Source: Oscillospiraceae bacterium (lineage in GTDB: Bacteria > Bacillota > Clostridia > Oscillospirales > CAG-272). Taken from it: 64,000 nt of DNA. The position numbers were made by a program, and so were the translations under genes. Of the stretch, positions 16,428 to 25,534 are shown one piece after another; positions within the stretch are counted from its first letter, which is position 1, and every line of letters starts with the position of its first letter. The DNA is taken from the NCBI GenBank assembly GCA_015063725.1, contig SVTP01000005.1, positions 1 to 64,000 on the forward strand. Reading direction: 5' to 3'. The notes beneath the pieces were generated by a model, which saw only the letters and a program-made list of their open reading frames with translations, did not search any database and was not told where the DNA came from.

Positions 16428-17375
16428 TTATGTACCTACCTTTGAGAGAGCCTTGGAGACGACCTTGTTTGCAAAGATCTGAATTGCAAACAGCACGGTG
16501 GCAATTGCGGATGCGTAACCGATCTCGTAACGCGCTCCGCCGTAGTCGTCCAAATGGTGCATGATAGTGTGTGCTGCATAGTCAACCGACGGCATGCCGC
16601 AAAGCGCGGTTACAACGCCGCCGAAGCCGAATGCGCCTGTAATTGCCATAATTGCACCGAACATGAGCTGCGGCTTCATGCTGGGCAAGGTGATGTACCA
16701 CAGCTCTTGCCAACGGTTCTTGATACCGTCAACGGCACCCGCCTCGTAAAGCGAGCGGTCAACGCCCTGCAAACCTGCAATAAAGGAAAGGAAGGACGTA
16801 CCGAGAGACATCCACAGAGCAACTACAATACAAAGAGGCATAATGTAATCTGCATCCTTAAACCACGCCTTGGGCTCGGTGAGAATACCGAGCTCGAGCA
16901 ATACCGCGTTAACCCAACCGTAAGAGTCGGCGTCAAACAGCGTACCCCAAATGGTGTAGATACCACCCGAGATAGAGGGTGCGTAGAAGATCAGGGTGAT
17001 GATTGCACGAATGCGGGGAGGAAGCTCGTTGATAAACCAAGCTACCAGGAAGGACATCAGGTAGGACGCAGGTCCTACGATTGCCGCAAAGATCAAGGTG
17101 TTCTTGCAGGCGATGATGAAGATATCGTCTGCAAAGAACAGATTGATGTAGTTTTCCAGCCAAACAAAGTTGGGCCATTGGAGCATGTTGAAGTCGGTAA
17201 AGCCGACAACAAAGGAGAGGATAACGGGACAAAGGGTAAAGAGCGAGAAGATCACAACGTAAGGAAGGATCATAACGTAAGCAATCCAGTTGCGCTTCAT
17301 TTCTCTCCAGGTATAATCCCAGTAAGAAATATCTTTTCTGGCAACGGCTTTTTGCACTGCTTTTTGTTTTGCCAT
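16428..17375 (-). CDS. Sugar ABC permease, MalF type (pair 1)
   Basis: A 315-residue CUT1 permease (LplB/UgpA class). A cytoplasmic basic N-terminus is followed by ~6 membrane segments and an EAA loop (EAGAVDGIKNRWQELWYITLP). AAAGGAGG ten bases before ATG fixes the start. It lies 18 bases after the solute-binding protein and one base before its MalG-type partner. Confidence 0.93.
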   Translation of the reverse strand: MAKQKAVQKAVARKDISYWDYTWREMKRNWIAYVMILPYVVIFSLFTLCPVILSFVVGFTDFNMLQWPNFVWLENYINLFFADDIFIIACKNTLIFAAIVGPASYLMSFLVAWFINELPPRIRAIITLIFYAPSISGGIYTIWGTLFDADSYGWVNAVLLELGILTEPKAWFKDADYIMPLCIVVALWMSLGTSFLSFIAGLQGVDRSLYEAGAVDGIKNRWQELWYITLPSMKPQLMFGAIMAITGAFGFGGVVTALCGMPSVDYAAHTIMHHLDDYGGARYEIGYASAIATVLFAIQIFANKVVSKALSKVGT

Positions 17376-17393
17376 TTTCTGTTTCCTCCTTTG

Positions 17394-20300
17394 TTAAGAT
17401 TTGGGTGCGGAAACTCTGTAGGATTCGTACGCATCTGCGGTATCAATCAGAGCTTCGGAGATAAAGTAAAGCAATTCTTGCTCGGTCAGGGATGCGATCT
17501 CGTATCCACCGCTGCCGTCCTTTGCCTCGGGCAGAGTTTGCTTGTTAACGTTTACGTAATAGGACGGTACGGTCTGCTTTTTGCCGCTGACCTTGGTGAT
17601 CTCCTTTTGGGAGTGACCGTCGTACTTGGTTGCCAGCAGATCGGCAAACATTTGAGATGCAATCATCAAATTGTCAGTATTCTGGTTTACAATACCGTAC
17701 ATTGCCTGTCTGTAGATCTCGCTTTCGGGATCGATCAGACCTCTCTCCTCAAGCACGTCAAGTGCTGTGCGGATCTGGTTGGATCTCTTTTCTGCAAGCG
17801 TGCTGCCAAGCTCAACTGTTTCCAGATTGAACTCCTGACGCTTACGGGTAATTTCTGCATTGATGGTGTTAACATAACGAAGGAGCTCGGTTGTGGGATC
17901 CTTGTCGTCGTTGTATGCTGCCAGGAATGCAAAGCTGGTGTGGCGGCCTACGTAGTAGAAGCCGGGGTAGTTTTCAATTGCAAGCAGGTTATCAAATTGC
18001 TTTTCTACCTCAACCAATTCATCGGCGGTCCAAGGCATGCTCTTGAGTGCCTCTCTGTTTGCCGTTGCGTGCTTTGCAGATTCACCCATGATAGCAACCA
18101 TTTCGTTTGCGTAGGTGGTTTGTGCTTCAGCACCGGTGTACCACTTCATGTACTCCCAAGCGTCCTCGACGTGCTTTGCACCGCTGACCATAACCAGCGC
18201 GGAAGAGCCCGAAAGTGTATGGTTATCGATGGAGCCGTCAGCTTTGAGCGTACCGGGAACAGGAACGAAGGTCCAGCAACCGTCAAGCTCGGTAGCAAAT
18301 ACCTTGAGCTGGTTGTAAAGACCTGTGTAACCGGAAAGCAGAATGGGCATTTCACCCGTTCTGAAACGGTTTGCACCGCTGTAGTCATAGGGGAAGGAAT
18401 ACTGTGTGAACATGTTACACATTTTGTTGAATGCGAAGAGAGCAACCTCGGAGTCGAGGTTAATTCTCATACCCTCGTCAGCCCAGATACTGCCGCCACT
18501 CTGATAGAGGAAAGGCATGTAGTCTGCACCAACACCGATCTCCATGTTGTTAGATTGCAGCTTGGACTGTGCTACGTAGAGGTCATCCCACGTTTTGGGA
18601 ATCTCGATTCCAATTTCGTTCAGAATATCCAAACGCAGGAACATCATCGAGAAGGATTGCGACTCGGGCAAGCCGTAGTAGTGCATATCGTCGTCGGCAT
18701 CGGGAACACGGAATACCGTCAGCGCCGCTTCGTTGAAGTTGGCAAGAACTTCCTTGAATTTTCTTGCCGCTTCTTCCGGAGTGTCGCCTTCTTCATATTC
18801 CATATTTTCAATTTCCATCAACGCTCCGCGAATTGCGTAGTTGATAACCGTATCGTCACCAAGTCCGTGGTAGACGTCAGGCCCCATACCCGCCAGAATG
18901 GAAGGCAAGAGCGTGCCGCCGTTAACCAGCTTGAGGTTTACGGCAATACCGTTCTTTTGGGTAAAGCCGTTAACGGTCATGTTACGGACAACGTTTGCCT
19001 GGTCACGACCGGAGGGCAACCATACAACAACGATAGAGGGATCCTTATCGTAGTTTTGAGTGGTACCCATGCTGTTGTAGTCACGGAAGAAGGTCCAGAA
19101 GAAACTCTTGATTTCGTGAACAAACGCTTGGAAGAAGTTAGGCGTTGCCTTGGGCGCTTCCTCGGTTGCGGGTTGGATCATCATGTAGTCGATCTGCAAC
19201 GGTTGCGTCTTAACGTCGCCAAGGAAGGTACCGATACCACCGGAGTATGCCTTGAAATTCTTCAAGCCGGAGGCAATACCCTCACCGCCACGAACAACCA
19301 TCTTGCCGATGAGGTCAACAAGCTTATCGCAGGTACCGGTATATGTGGAGGATACGCCTGCACCGTCACGCAGGAAGTCGGAGAGGTTTTGGATCGCCTC
19401 TTTTTCCGCAAACAGAACATCCAGCGTATCGGGGAGCATGCGGTAGAAGTTATAGTCACGGTAAGCGTCGGGTGTAGGACCTGTATACTGAACGATGCTG
19501 AGGTATGCGTCATTCAGTGCATTCAGGATACGCTCGATCTCACGGACGGTGGAACTCATCGTACCAAACGTAACCTTGAGATTGATGGTATAAACAACAC
19601 CTGCTTCAAAGTAGAGCTGATAGCTTTGATTATCCAGTCTACCCGTGGAGCTCAGCTTGGTCACTTGCCAATCGGAGCTGTAATCGTAACGCAGGCCGGA
19701 TGCCTCGGAGAACGGCAGACCGTTATAATAACCTGCAGTGTTTTTGAATGTTGCGAGATAGTTCTCTTCGGTATAATTAGTAGTAATTGTCAGCGCACGG
19801 CTGGTGTACATACCGTCAAGATAGCTCTGCTTGAATCTTGTGTAAATATCATACCAACCGGAGCTATCTACTGAGAACTTGTATTCTACCCACTGACCGG
19901 GGGTTGCCCACTTTTCACCGCCGATGGTGTTGAGCAGCTGAACGCTGGGGTCAACGGGAGAGGTGAGTGCGGATGCACGGTCCTCAACGGGGTATACAAC
20001 GTTGGAGGAAGTTCTGGTCGGGTTTTCAGCTTCGATCTTGATCACGCTGGTTCCCTGTGCATCGCTGATGCCCATAGCCTTGAGCTTTTCGCGATATACC
20101 GCATAGGTGTCGGCTGCCTTGTAGGGCAGGAGCGTAAGAGTCGAGAGAGCCATGGGCTCGTTAACACCTTCCAAAGTGATGCGAACTGTGCCGGTCGTTT
20201 CATCGGGGGTTAAAACAAAGCCGAAGTATTCGCTATCATAGGTTTCGGTCTTGCCCTCTGCGTTGGTCAGGTTGTAGGAGTGTGTATAACCGTCGCTATC

Positions 20301-21341
20301 GCTGATGACGTAGCGTCTCCATTCGGGAGCCTGCAGCTGTGTGGGACGGATCTCGTTGTTGTTGAAGTCCAACGTGAAGAAACGGAGTCCATACTCATTG
20401 ATAAAGTCGCTGAGCTTTTCCGTAAGGAATACAGGTTGGTGGAACGTGATGTAGGAGTTGTCAGCAGCAACCTCGTAAATGGGAGCACCGGATGTGCCGG
20501 AACCTGTACTAGGTACGTATCCTGCAGCCTCTGCCTTGGCAACGATGTCGGCAAGATTATCCTTTTTGCCCAAGGTATACCTAGCACCCAGATCGTCTCT
20601 GGAATTTGCGTTATCAGAGCCGCTTCCCTGTGAGTACATACCCCAAACCTTGGAGAAGGAGAGGATGTATGCTTCGGAAAATGCAGGCTTGCCGTTGATG
20701 TAGAACTCGCGCTCGATGGGCGTAGATCTTGCTTCGATGGGATAGTAATCCAAACCGATGCTGGCAAGCGTTGCGGCAGTGATATTGTAGCTGGCAAGAT
20801 TCAGAGTCCAGGTCATGGCACCTCTGCCGGGTGTACGGACAGCGACTTTCTTTTGTTGATCCATGCCGTACTCGTCGACATAAGCAAGGTCGTCACGGTC
20901 GTAGCCTGCTTCCTCTGCTGCCTCAAGGGTTGCAAAACGGCGAGTAACCGCGCGCCAGCGGCCGTCATCCAATTGGTAGTGATCCTCTTCTGCTACCTCA
21001 AGAGGGATGTCTTCCTCGTCCTCGTAGAATTGGTCACCCAAAACAAGCATCTCCCACACGCCGTCGGTGGCGGTGATAACGATGTTGCTCCAAGTGTACT
21101 TCCAGTTCTTGGTCAACTCGATTGAGATCTCATCAGAGAGTCTCTGTGCGGATGCATAGTACAAGTTTTGATACTCGGCGTAGGAAATCAGATCCAACGT
21201 CTCCTTGTAGTCTGCAATGGTTTTGTCCGTAAGGTTGTCGTGCTTAATCTCCTGTGCACCAACAACGATTGCGGTACTACTCACAAGACACAGCAGTGCC
21301 AAAGCTAAACAAAGCAGTCTTGTGAAAGTCTTGTTTCTCAT
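17394..21341 (-). CDS. Giant extracellular solute-binding protein
   Basis: A 1315-residue protein, about three times the usual size of a family-1 sugar-binding protein. The signal peptide (~1-31) ends near VVGA-QE and has no lipobox cysteine, so it is not an ordinary lipoprotein. Residues ~30-430 are unassigned. Residues ~430-600 resemble a CBM6/35-like jelly roll that opens with IKIEAENPTR and has GQWVEYKFSVDSSGWYDIY. The binding-protein domain is at ~765-1165 (SIVVVWLPSGRDQANVVRN, ILAGMGPDVYHG, LSGSSALVMVSGAKHVEDAW). The start at 21341 follows AGGAGG; a longer reading frame upstream is rejected. First gene of the operon. Confidence 0.9.
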   Translation of the reverse strand: MRNKTFTRLLCLALALLCLVSSTAIVVGAQEIKHDNLTDKTIADYKETLDLISYAEYQNLYYASAQRLSDEISIELTKNWKYTWSNIVITATDGVWEMLVLGDQFYEDEEDIPLEVAEEDHYQLDDGRWRAVTRRFATLEAAEEAGYDRDDLAYVDEYGMDQQKKVAVRTPGRGAMTWTLNLASYNITAATLASIGLDYYPIEARSTPIEREFYINGKPAFSEAYILSFSKVWGMYSQGSGSDNANSRDDLGARYTLGKKDNLADIVAKAEAAGYVPSTGSGTSGAPIYEVAADNSYITFHQPVFLTEKLSDFINEYGLRFFTLDFNNNEIRPTQLQAPEWRRYVISDSDGYTHSYNLTNAEGKTETYDSEYFGFVLTPDETTGTVRITLEGVNEPMALSTLTLLPYKAADTYAVYREKLKAMGISDAQGTSVIKIEAENPTRTSSNVVYPVEDRASALTSPVDPSVQLLNTIGGEKWATPGQWVEYKFSVDSSGWYDIYTRFKQSYLDGMYTSRALTITTNYTEENYLATFKNTAGYYNGLPFSEASGLRYDYSSDWQVTKLSSTGRLDNQSYQLYFEAGVVYTINLKVTFGTMSSTVREIERILNALNDAYLSIVQYTGPTPDAYRDYNFYRMLPDTLDVLFAEKEAIQNLSDFLRDGAGVSSTYTGTCDKLVDLIGKMVVRGGEGIASGLKNFKAYSGGIGTFLGDVKTQPLQIDYMMIQPATEEAPKATPNFFQAFVHEIKSFFWTFFRDYNSMGTTQNYDKDPSIVVVWLPSGRDQANVVRNMTVNGFTQKNGIAVNLKLVNGGTLLPSILAGMGPDVYHGLGDDTVINYAIRGALMEIENMEYEEGDTPEEAARKFKEVLANFNEAALTVFRVPDADDDMHYYGLPESQSFSMMFLRLDILNEIGIEIPKTWDDLYVAQSKLQSNNMEIGVGADYMPFLYQSGGSIWADEGMRINLDSEVALFAFNKMCNMFTQYSFPYDYSGANRFRTGEMPILLSGYTGLYNQLKVFATELDGCWTFVPVPGTLKADGSIDNHTLSGSSALVMVSGAKHVEDAWEYMKWYTGAEAQTTYANEMVAIMGESAKHATANREALKSMPWTADELVEVEKQFDNLLAIENYPGFYYVGRHTSFAFLAAYNDDKDPTTELLRYVNTINAEITRKRQEFNLETVELGSTLAEKRSNQIRTALDVLEERGLIDPESEIYRQAMYGIVNQNTDNLMIASQMFADLLATKYDGHSQKEITKVSGKKQTVPSYYVNVNKQTLPEAKDGSGGYEIASLTEQELLYFISEALIDTADAYESYRVSAPKS

Positions 21342-21556
21342 GCGCGTTTCCTCCTGAAAGAAATTAACACTTTTTGCCCGGGCTTGTTTTCGTTTGCTCC
21401 GCTTGGGTGCTCGCAAATCACTTTTGGCGGTTGGGCTTCGCCGGCGGGCGCGCGCACGTAAAGGGCGGCTCCACGAGATGCACTCTCGCCAACGGTTCAA
21501 ACAAACTCCACCAAACGGGCAAATTTGGACAGAGTTCTCCCAAATATATATATAAT

Positions 21557-21585
21557 ATAATAACACAATTCGTTTTGGATGTCAA
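21557..21585 (-). promoter_or_regulatory. Promoter of the sugar transporter operon
   Basis: TTGACA (21585-21580) and TATTAT (21562-21557) with a 17-base spacer on the - strand. The leader is ~210 bases and unusually G+C-rich near the gene. GGACAGAGTTCTCC at 21527-21540 sits at a position similar to the GH31 operator and resembles it weakly. Confidence 0.8.
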
Positions 21586-21591
21586 GAAAAA

Positions 21592-22054
21592 ACTGTTTTG
21601 AAAAAAGTCTCCTTTGTTGCAAAAGCTCCCCAAAATTCACGCGATGGACAAAACGTCTTTTCAAAAAGTTTACAATTCCAAACACACTTTTTTCATCATC
21701 TGTGGTTAAATTTGAGGATTGTAAACAAAATTTACCCATTTTAACCGCTTCGGTGCGCCAAAACAGGGGTTTTTGTGCATATTTTTGTCTATTTTTACGC
21801 AACAAAAACCGTTTTTTGAGATATGGTAAATTTTATTTACCTATTTTTGAAGAATTCCAGAAAATGAGAAAAAGCGGACAGACATACTGACATTTGTTAG
21901 GATTGCACAATTTTTTCTTTTGAATTTCTACATATTTATGAAAAGGCAAAATCTCAAAAAAAGACGTTTCTTCGCTCTGATTTCAAACCTCGCATCCCCA
22001 AAATCAAACCTTTTTGAAAAATGCGAAAAGACGAACGAGATTCCTTCTCTTTGC
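21592..22054. other. A+T-rich non-coding spacer
   Basis: About 460 bases between the transporter promoter and the terminator of the Fe-S genes. It is strongly A+T-rich, with short inverted repeats such as GGTAAA TTTTA TTTACC at 21825-21841. Short open frames here have no ribosome binding site and overlap the promoter. I see no RNA gene. Confidence 0.6.
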
Positions 22055-22060
22055 GAAACA

Positions 22061-22108
22061 AAGAAAAGCCCCTTGCAAGCGCTCCAAGGTGAGACGTTGC
22101 AAGGGACT
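22061..22108 (-). terminator. Terminator of the SufCB-like operon
   Basis: On the - strand, AGTCCCTTGCAA (22108-22097) pairs with TTGCAAGGGGCT (22078-22067), followed by TTTCTTTGTTTC. It lies 15 bases past the stop codon of the scaffold gene. Confidence 0.85.
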
Positions 22109-22122
22109 TTTTGTCCTTTTAT

Positions 22123-23043
22123 TTACTTCAAAAATCCGTTGACGATGTGCTCCTCGGCTTCTGCCTCGGTCAGTCCCAAGGTCATCAGCTTGATGAGCTG
22201 CTCGCCTGCGATCTTGCCGATGGCCGCCTCGTGAATGAGGGACGCATCGACGTGGTTCGCCTCGATCTGCGGCAGGGCAATGACCTGTGCATCACCCATG
22301 ATGATAGCGTCGCACTCGGTGTGCCCCGAACAACGGTTATTTCCGTTGACGTGGGACAAAAAGCTCTGTCGGCTCTTGTCTTTTGCAACCGAACGGGAGA
22401 TAACGTGAGTGGCGCTTCCCTCTCCGTTGAGGTCGACCGTAAAGTTGGTCTCGGCAAATTGCGTGCCGTGCGTCATGATCTTCTCACGCACGATCAAGGT
22501 AGCTCCCTCGTCAAGGGTTGCGGTGGTATCTCTGCGAGTGGAGTCCACACCCTTGATCTGCGCGGTTTCCATCTCCATGTAGCTGTTTTTACCAAGGACC
22601 GCAACAGTTGTGGGGTTCATCACGCGCTTGCCCGTTCCTTCACCCTGACCGTAATGCTTTTCGACGTACTTGACACGCGCACCCTCATCCAGATAGAAGG
22701 CGTGGATGCCACTGTGCTCGCTCTCGTCGCTGCCGCTGTTGTGAATTCCACAGCCTGCTACGATGGTAACGTCGCAGTCGGCGCCGATGTGGAAATCGTT
22801 ATATACCAGCTCTTTGAGCCCCGACTGTGCAAGCAGGACGGGGATGTGTAAGCTCTCGTTTTTGGTGCCGGGCTTGACGTAGATATCAATGCCCTGTTTG
22901 TCTGTTTTTGCAACAATGGTGATGTTTTCGGAGTCGTTTTTACCATACAGGTTGCCGTTAATGCGCAAGGAGTAAGCACCCTGCGGCACGTCATGCAGGT
23001 CTGCTACCTGCTCAAGCAGCTTTTTTTGAATAGCGTCCATCAT
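22123..23043 (-). CDS. sufB: SufB/SufD-like Fe-S scaffold protein
   Basis: A 306-residue SufB/SufD-family protein, shorter than E. coli SufB (~495) because the long N-terminal part is missing. The C-terminal beta-helix core is intact: RCSGHTECDAIIMGD holds a cysteine matching the functional SufB core cysteine, and LIHEAAIGKIAGEQL matches the conserved HEA segment. Such proteins form the scaffold on which a SufC ATPase helps build Fe-S clusters. The start overlaps the ATPase stop (TAATG). With no SufS, SufU or SufD nearby, this looks like the two-gene minimal (SMS-type) arrangement seen in some anaerobes, which would make this protein a homodimeric scaffold. Confidence 0.88.
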   Translation of the reverse strand: MMDAIQKKLLEQVADLHDVPQGAYSLRINGNLYGKNDSENITIVAKTDKQGIDIYVKPGTKNESLHIPVLLAQSGLKELVYNDFHIGADCDVTIVAGCGIHNSGSDESEHSGIHAFYLDEGARVKYVEKHYGQGEGTGKRVMNPTTVAVLGKNSYMEMETAQIKGVDSTRRDTTATLDEGATLIVREKIMTHGTQFAETNFTVDLNGEGSATHVISRSVAKDKSRQSFLSHVNGNNRCSGHTECDAIIMGDAQVIALPQIEANHVDASLIHEAAIGKIAGEQLIKLMTLGLTEAEAEEHIVNGFLK

Positions 23044-23759
23044 TATTTACGCACCTCCTCAAAAAAGCGGCATGCCACCTGTGCGCCCAAAAGCTCGGGC
23101 AAAATCTCGTTTTTGGTACCGTAAGCGGCAACACGTCCGTCTGCAATGACAATGATCTTGTCGGCGATGTCGAGAATGCGCTCCTGGTGCGAGATAATGA
23201 GGATGGTACCCTTGGTTTTTTCATACATGTTGCGAAAAACCTGGATCAGGTTGTTAAAGCTCCACAGGTCGATTCCCGCCTCGGGCTCGTCGAAAACAGA
23301 GAGCTTTGTGCCGCGTGCGTTGATCATTGCGATCTCGATTCTCTTGAGCTCGCCGCCCGAAAGAGAGCCGTCAACCTCGCGGTTCACATAGTCCTTGGCG
23401 CACAGTCCAACCTCGGAAAGATGGGTGCACGCCTCGGCAACAGAGATGTTCTTGCCGGATGCGATGGAGATGAGCTCCTTGACGGTGATGCCCTTAAAGC
23501 GCACGGGCTGCTGGAAGGCAAAGCTGATGCCCGCCTTGGCTCGCTCGGTGATGGAAAGGCCGGTGATGTCAACGCCATCCAAAAGGATCTGTCCGGCACA
23601 GGGGGTATAGATACCTGCGATCAGCTTTGCCATGGTGGATTTTCCGCTTCCGTTCGGACCGGTCACCGCCACAAAGCGATCATCAATCTTCAGACTTACG
23701 TCGCGCAGGATGTATTTGCCCTCCGGCGTTTGGTAAGATACGTTTTTGAATTCTAACAT
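23043..23759 (-). CDS. sufC: SufC-like ABC ATPase
   Basis: A 238-residue soluble ABC ATPase of the SufC type. Walker A is GPNGSGKST, the signature is LSGGELKR, and Walker B is LSVFDEPEAGID, which has the SufC-specific EPEAGID variant. It powers conformational change of the SufB-like partner encoded directly downstream, with which it shares one base. A TTGCAA-17-TACAAT promoter lies ~45 bases upstream and a terminator follows the partner, so the two genes form a closed operon. Confidence 0.93.
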   Translation of the reverse strand: MLEFKNVSYQTPEGKYILRDVSLKIDDRFVAVTGPNGSGKSTMAKLIAGIYTPCAGQILLDGVDITGLSITERAKAGISFAFQQPVRFKGITVKELISIASGKNISVAEACTHLSEVGLCAKDYVNREVDGSLSGGELKRIEIAMINARGTKLSVFDEPEAGIDLWSFNNLIQVFRNMYEKTKGTILIISHQERILDIADKIIVIADGRVAAYGTKNEILPELLGAQVACRFFEEVRK

Positions 23760-23801
23760 TTATATTTCCTTTGTTTTTCTTAAATTTTAGTTTATCATAT
23801 T

Positions 23802-23830
23802 ATTGTATCTTCTTTCGTGCAAAATTGCAA
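23802..23830 (-). promoter_or_regulatory. Promoter of the sufCB-like operon
   Basis: TTGCAA (23830-23825) and TACAAT (23807-23802) on the - strand, 17-base spacer. No obvious IscR/RirA-type palindrome was seen nearby. Confidence 0.65.
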
Positions 23831-23877
23831 TACTATGACAGAATTTTGGATGTTAACTTTTTATGAACAAATAAAGA

Positions 23878-23927
23878 AAAAGGGCGTTTTCATGGTATAA
23901 TTGGCTCAAAAGAGCCTTTTTTCGCCC
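23878..23927 (-). terminator. Possible terminator of birA
   Basis: Read leftward, GGGCG and CGCCC enclose an inner hairpin (GGCTC TTTT GAGCC) and are followed by TTTTTCTTT. The outer stem is short, so this is tentative. Confidence 0.4.
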
Positions 23928-23972
23928 CTTTTCAGTTTATTTTTTAAAACAAGAATTAGAATTGTTCTATTT

Positions 23973-24758
23973 TTAGATGGGTTTTAAAGAGATTTCTCCT
24001 GTGTGTAAGCGGATCAACTCTCCGTTCTCGGCGCGGATCAAAAGAGCGCCGTCCGCATCAATAGACTCGGCAAATCCCTCGCGAGAAGTCCCTTTGCTCA
24101 CCCATGCCACACGCTTGCCAAGCACACAGGAATGTGCACGGTAGTCATCAAGCCACTCGCGCCCGGTTGGATTTTGCAGATAGAGAGCAATTTCACGATA
24201 GATCTGAGCGATCAGCTCTGCTACATCAACTTGCGCGCCGAGCGAGCCTGCAATCTCTGCCAGCTCCTCGGGAAAATCAGCAGTATTCAGGTTGATGCCA
24301 ATGCCCACGATAACGTGTGTGCTCTCGCCGCTACTGACCGCTTCGGTAAGAATACCGCAGATCTTTTTATCATTGTAGTAAAGATCGTTCACCCACTTAA
24401 TCTGTGCCTGTACGCCCGCAAGGGCTTTGATGGCACGCATAACGGCAACCGATGCCGCCGACGTAATGGCAACCGCATCGTAAAGTGGTGTGGTGAGCGT
24501 GTGCAGGATGCTGAAGTAAGCACCCGTTGCCAAGGGCGAGTAAAAGCTGCGCCCCATACGCCCTCTGCCCGCAGTTTGCGTGTGTGCTACAAGGAGTGCA
24601 TCGCCAAAAAAGCCGTCCGTCACCATTCGCTTGGCTTCGGTGTTGGTAGAATCGATTTCGTCAAACACGTGCACCGAAACGCCCTCAAATTGCGCTCCAA
24701 GTGCGCAAATCAACGCGTTTTTGCACACACGTGGTGCGTTTTTGCAGTTTTTTGACAT
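23973..24758 (-). CDS. birA: Biotin-protein ligase (BirA, class I)
   Basis: A 261-residue biotin-[acetyl-CoA carboxylase] ligase. It activates biotin to biotinyl-AMP and transfers it to the lysine of carboxylase carrier proteins in the cytoplasm. The biotin/ATP loop GRGRMGRSF, the KWVNDLYYNDKKICGILTE segment and a small C-terminal SH3-like domain are present. The N-terminal DNA-binding domain of class II BirA is absent, so it should not repress biotin genes. GGGGAG precedes ATG. It is divergent from the pseudouridine synthase gene 54 bases away. Confidence 0.92.
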   Translation of the reverse strand: MSKNCKNAPRVCKNALICALGAQFEGVSVHVFDEIDSTNTEAKRMVTDGFFGDALLVAHTQTAGRGRMGRSFYSPLATGAYFSILHTLTTPLYDAVAITSAASVAVMRAIKALAGVQAQIKWVNDLYYNDKKICGILTEAVSSGESTHVIVGIGINLNTADFPEELAEIAGSLGAQVDVAELIAQIYREIALYLQNPTGREWLDDYRAHSCVLGKRVAWVSKGTSREGFAESIDADGALLIRAENGELIRLHTGEISLKPI

Positions 24759-24812
24759 ATACTCACTCCCCTTTCATGGGTTTTTAAATACTTCTTTATA
24801 AGGATGTTTTTT

Positions 24813-25466
24813 ATGGATATTTCTGTTTTGTTTGAGGACGCGCACATCCTCGTGGTTGTAAAGCCGCCCATGCTTGTTTGCGAGTCGACCGCCAAAAAGG
24901 ACGGTCTTGCAGACCTACTTTTGGAGCGTACAGGCGGCTATATTGGCACCGTTCATCGACTGGATCGCGGCGTTGGCGGCGTGATGGTATATGCTAAGAC
25001 ACCGGCAGCGGCGGCAAAGCTTTCGGCAGCCGTTGCGGCGCGAGAGCTGAAAAAGGAATACCTCACCGTCGTTCGCGGCACACCCGATCCCGAGGTGGGA
25101 GAGATGCGCGACTTGCTCTTTCATGACCGCAGGCAAAACAAGACCTTTGTGGTCGAACGTCAGCGCGCAGGAGTAAAGGAAGCGTTTTTGGAGTATGACA
25201 CGGTCGACCGCCTGACATCGGCGCGCGGTGAGGAATGTTCGCTTGTGCACGTTCTGTTGCACACGGGAAGAACGCATCAGATACGCGTACAGTTCGCGTC
25301 GCGCGGACACACGCTGCTGGGAGACGGCAAATACGGAGCACGCGGAGACAACAGACCGATTGCTCTGTTTGCAAAGCGGTTGACGTTTTTGCACCCCGTA
25401 ACGCGAAAAAAGATGGAATTTGAAGCAGAGTGGGATGCGTTGGGTGAAATTTTAATGCAAAGGTGA
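24813..25466 (+). CDS. RluA-family pseudouridine synthase
   Basis: A 217-residue RNA pseudouridine synthase of the RluA family. The catalytic aspartate lies in HRLDRGVGGVMVYAKT, and the later motif HQIRVQFASRGHTLLGDGKY is characteristic. It lacks an N-terminal S4 domain, like RluA/TruC-type enzymes. The start at 24813 is preferred over an ATG three codons upstream because AAGG lies at proper spacing. The exact rRNA or tRNA uridine target cannot be read from the sequence. A strong terminator follows immediately. Confidence 0.9.
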   Translation: MDISVLFEDAHILVVVKPPMLVCESTAKKDGLADLLLERTGGYIGTVHRLDRGVGGVMVYAKTPAAAAKLSAAVAARELKKEYLTVVRGTPDPEVGEMRDLLFHDRRQNKTFVVERQRAGVKEAFLEYDTVDRLTSARGEECSLVHVLLHTGRTHQIRVQFASRGHTLLGDGKYGARGDNRPIALFAKRLTFLHPVTRKKMEFEAEWDALGEILMQR

Positions 25467-25470
25467 TTTT

Positions 25471-25511
25471 TGGGTTGCCGAGCAAACGCTCGGCAACCCA
25501 GTTTCTTTTTT
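25471..25511 (+). terminator. Terminator of the pseudouridine synthase gene
   Basis: TGGGTTGCCGAGC (25471-25483) and GCTCGGCAACCCA (25488-25500) form a 13-bp stem around AAAC, followed by a T-rich tract. Confidence 0.92.
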
Positions 25512-25534
25512 AAACTTTAGTGAACCTGTAAGAG

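Noticed and set aside
16554..19874. Long rightward open frame opposite the binding-protein gene
   Set aside because: It runs antisense to a clearly coding gene, has no ribosome binding site, and its translation has no family signature; it is a by-product of codon bias.
21497..21805. Leftward 102-codon frame upstream of the transporter operon
   Set aside because: It overlaps the consensus promoter at 21557-21585 and the A+T-rich spacer, with low-complexity translation.
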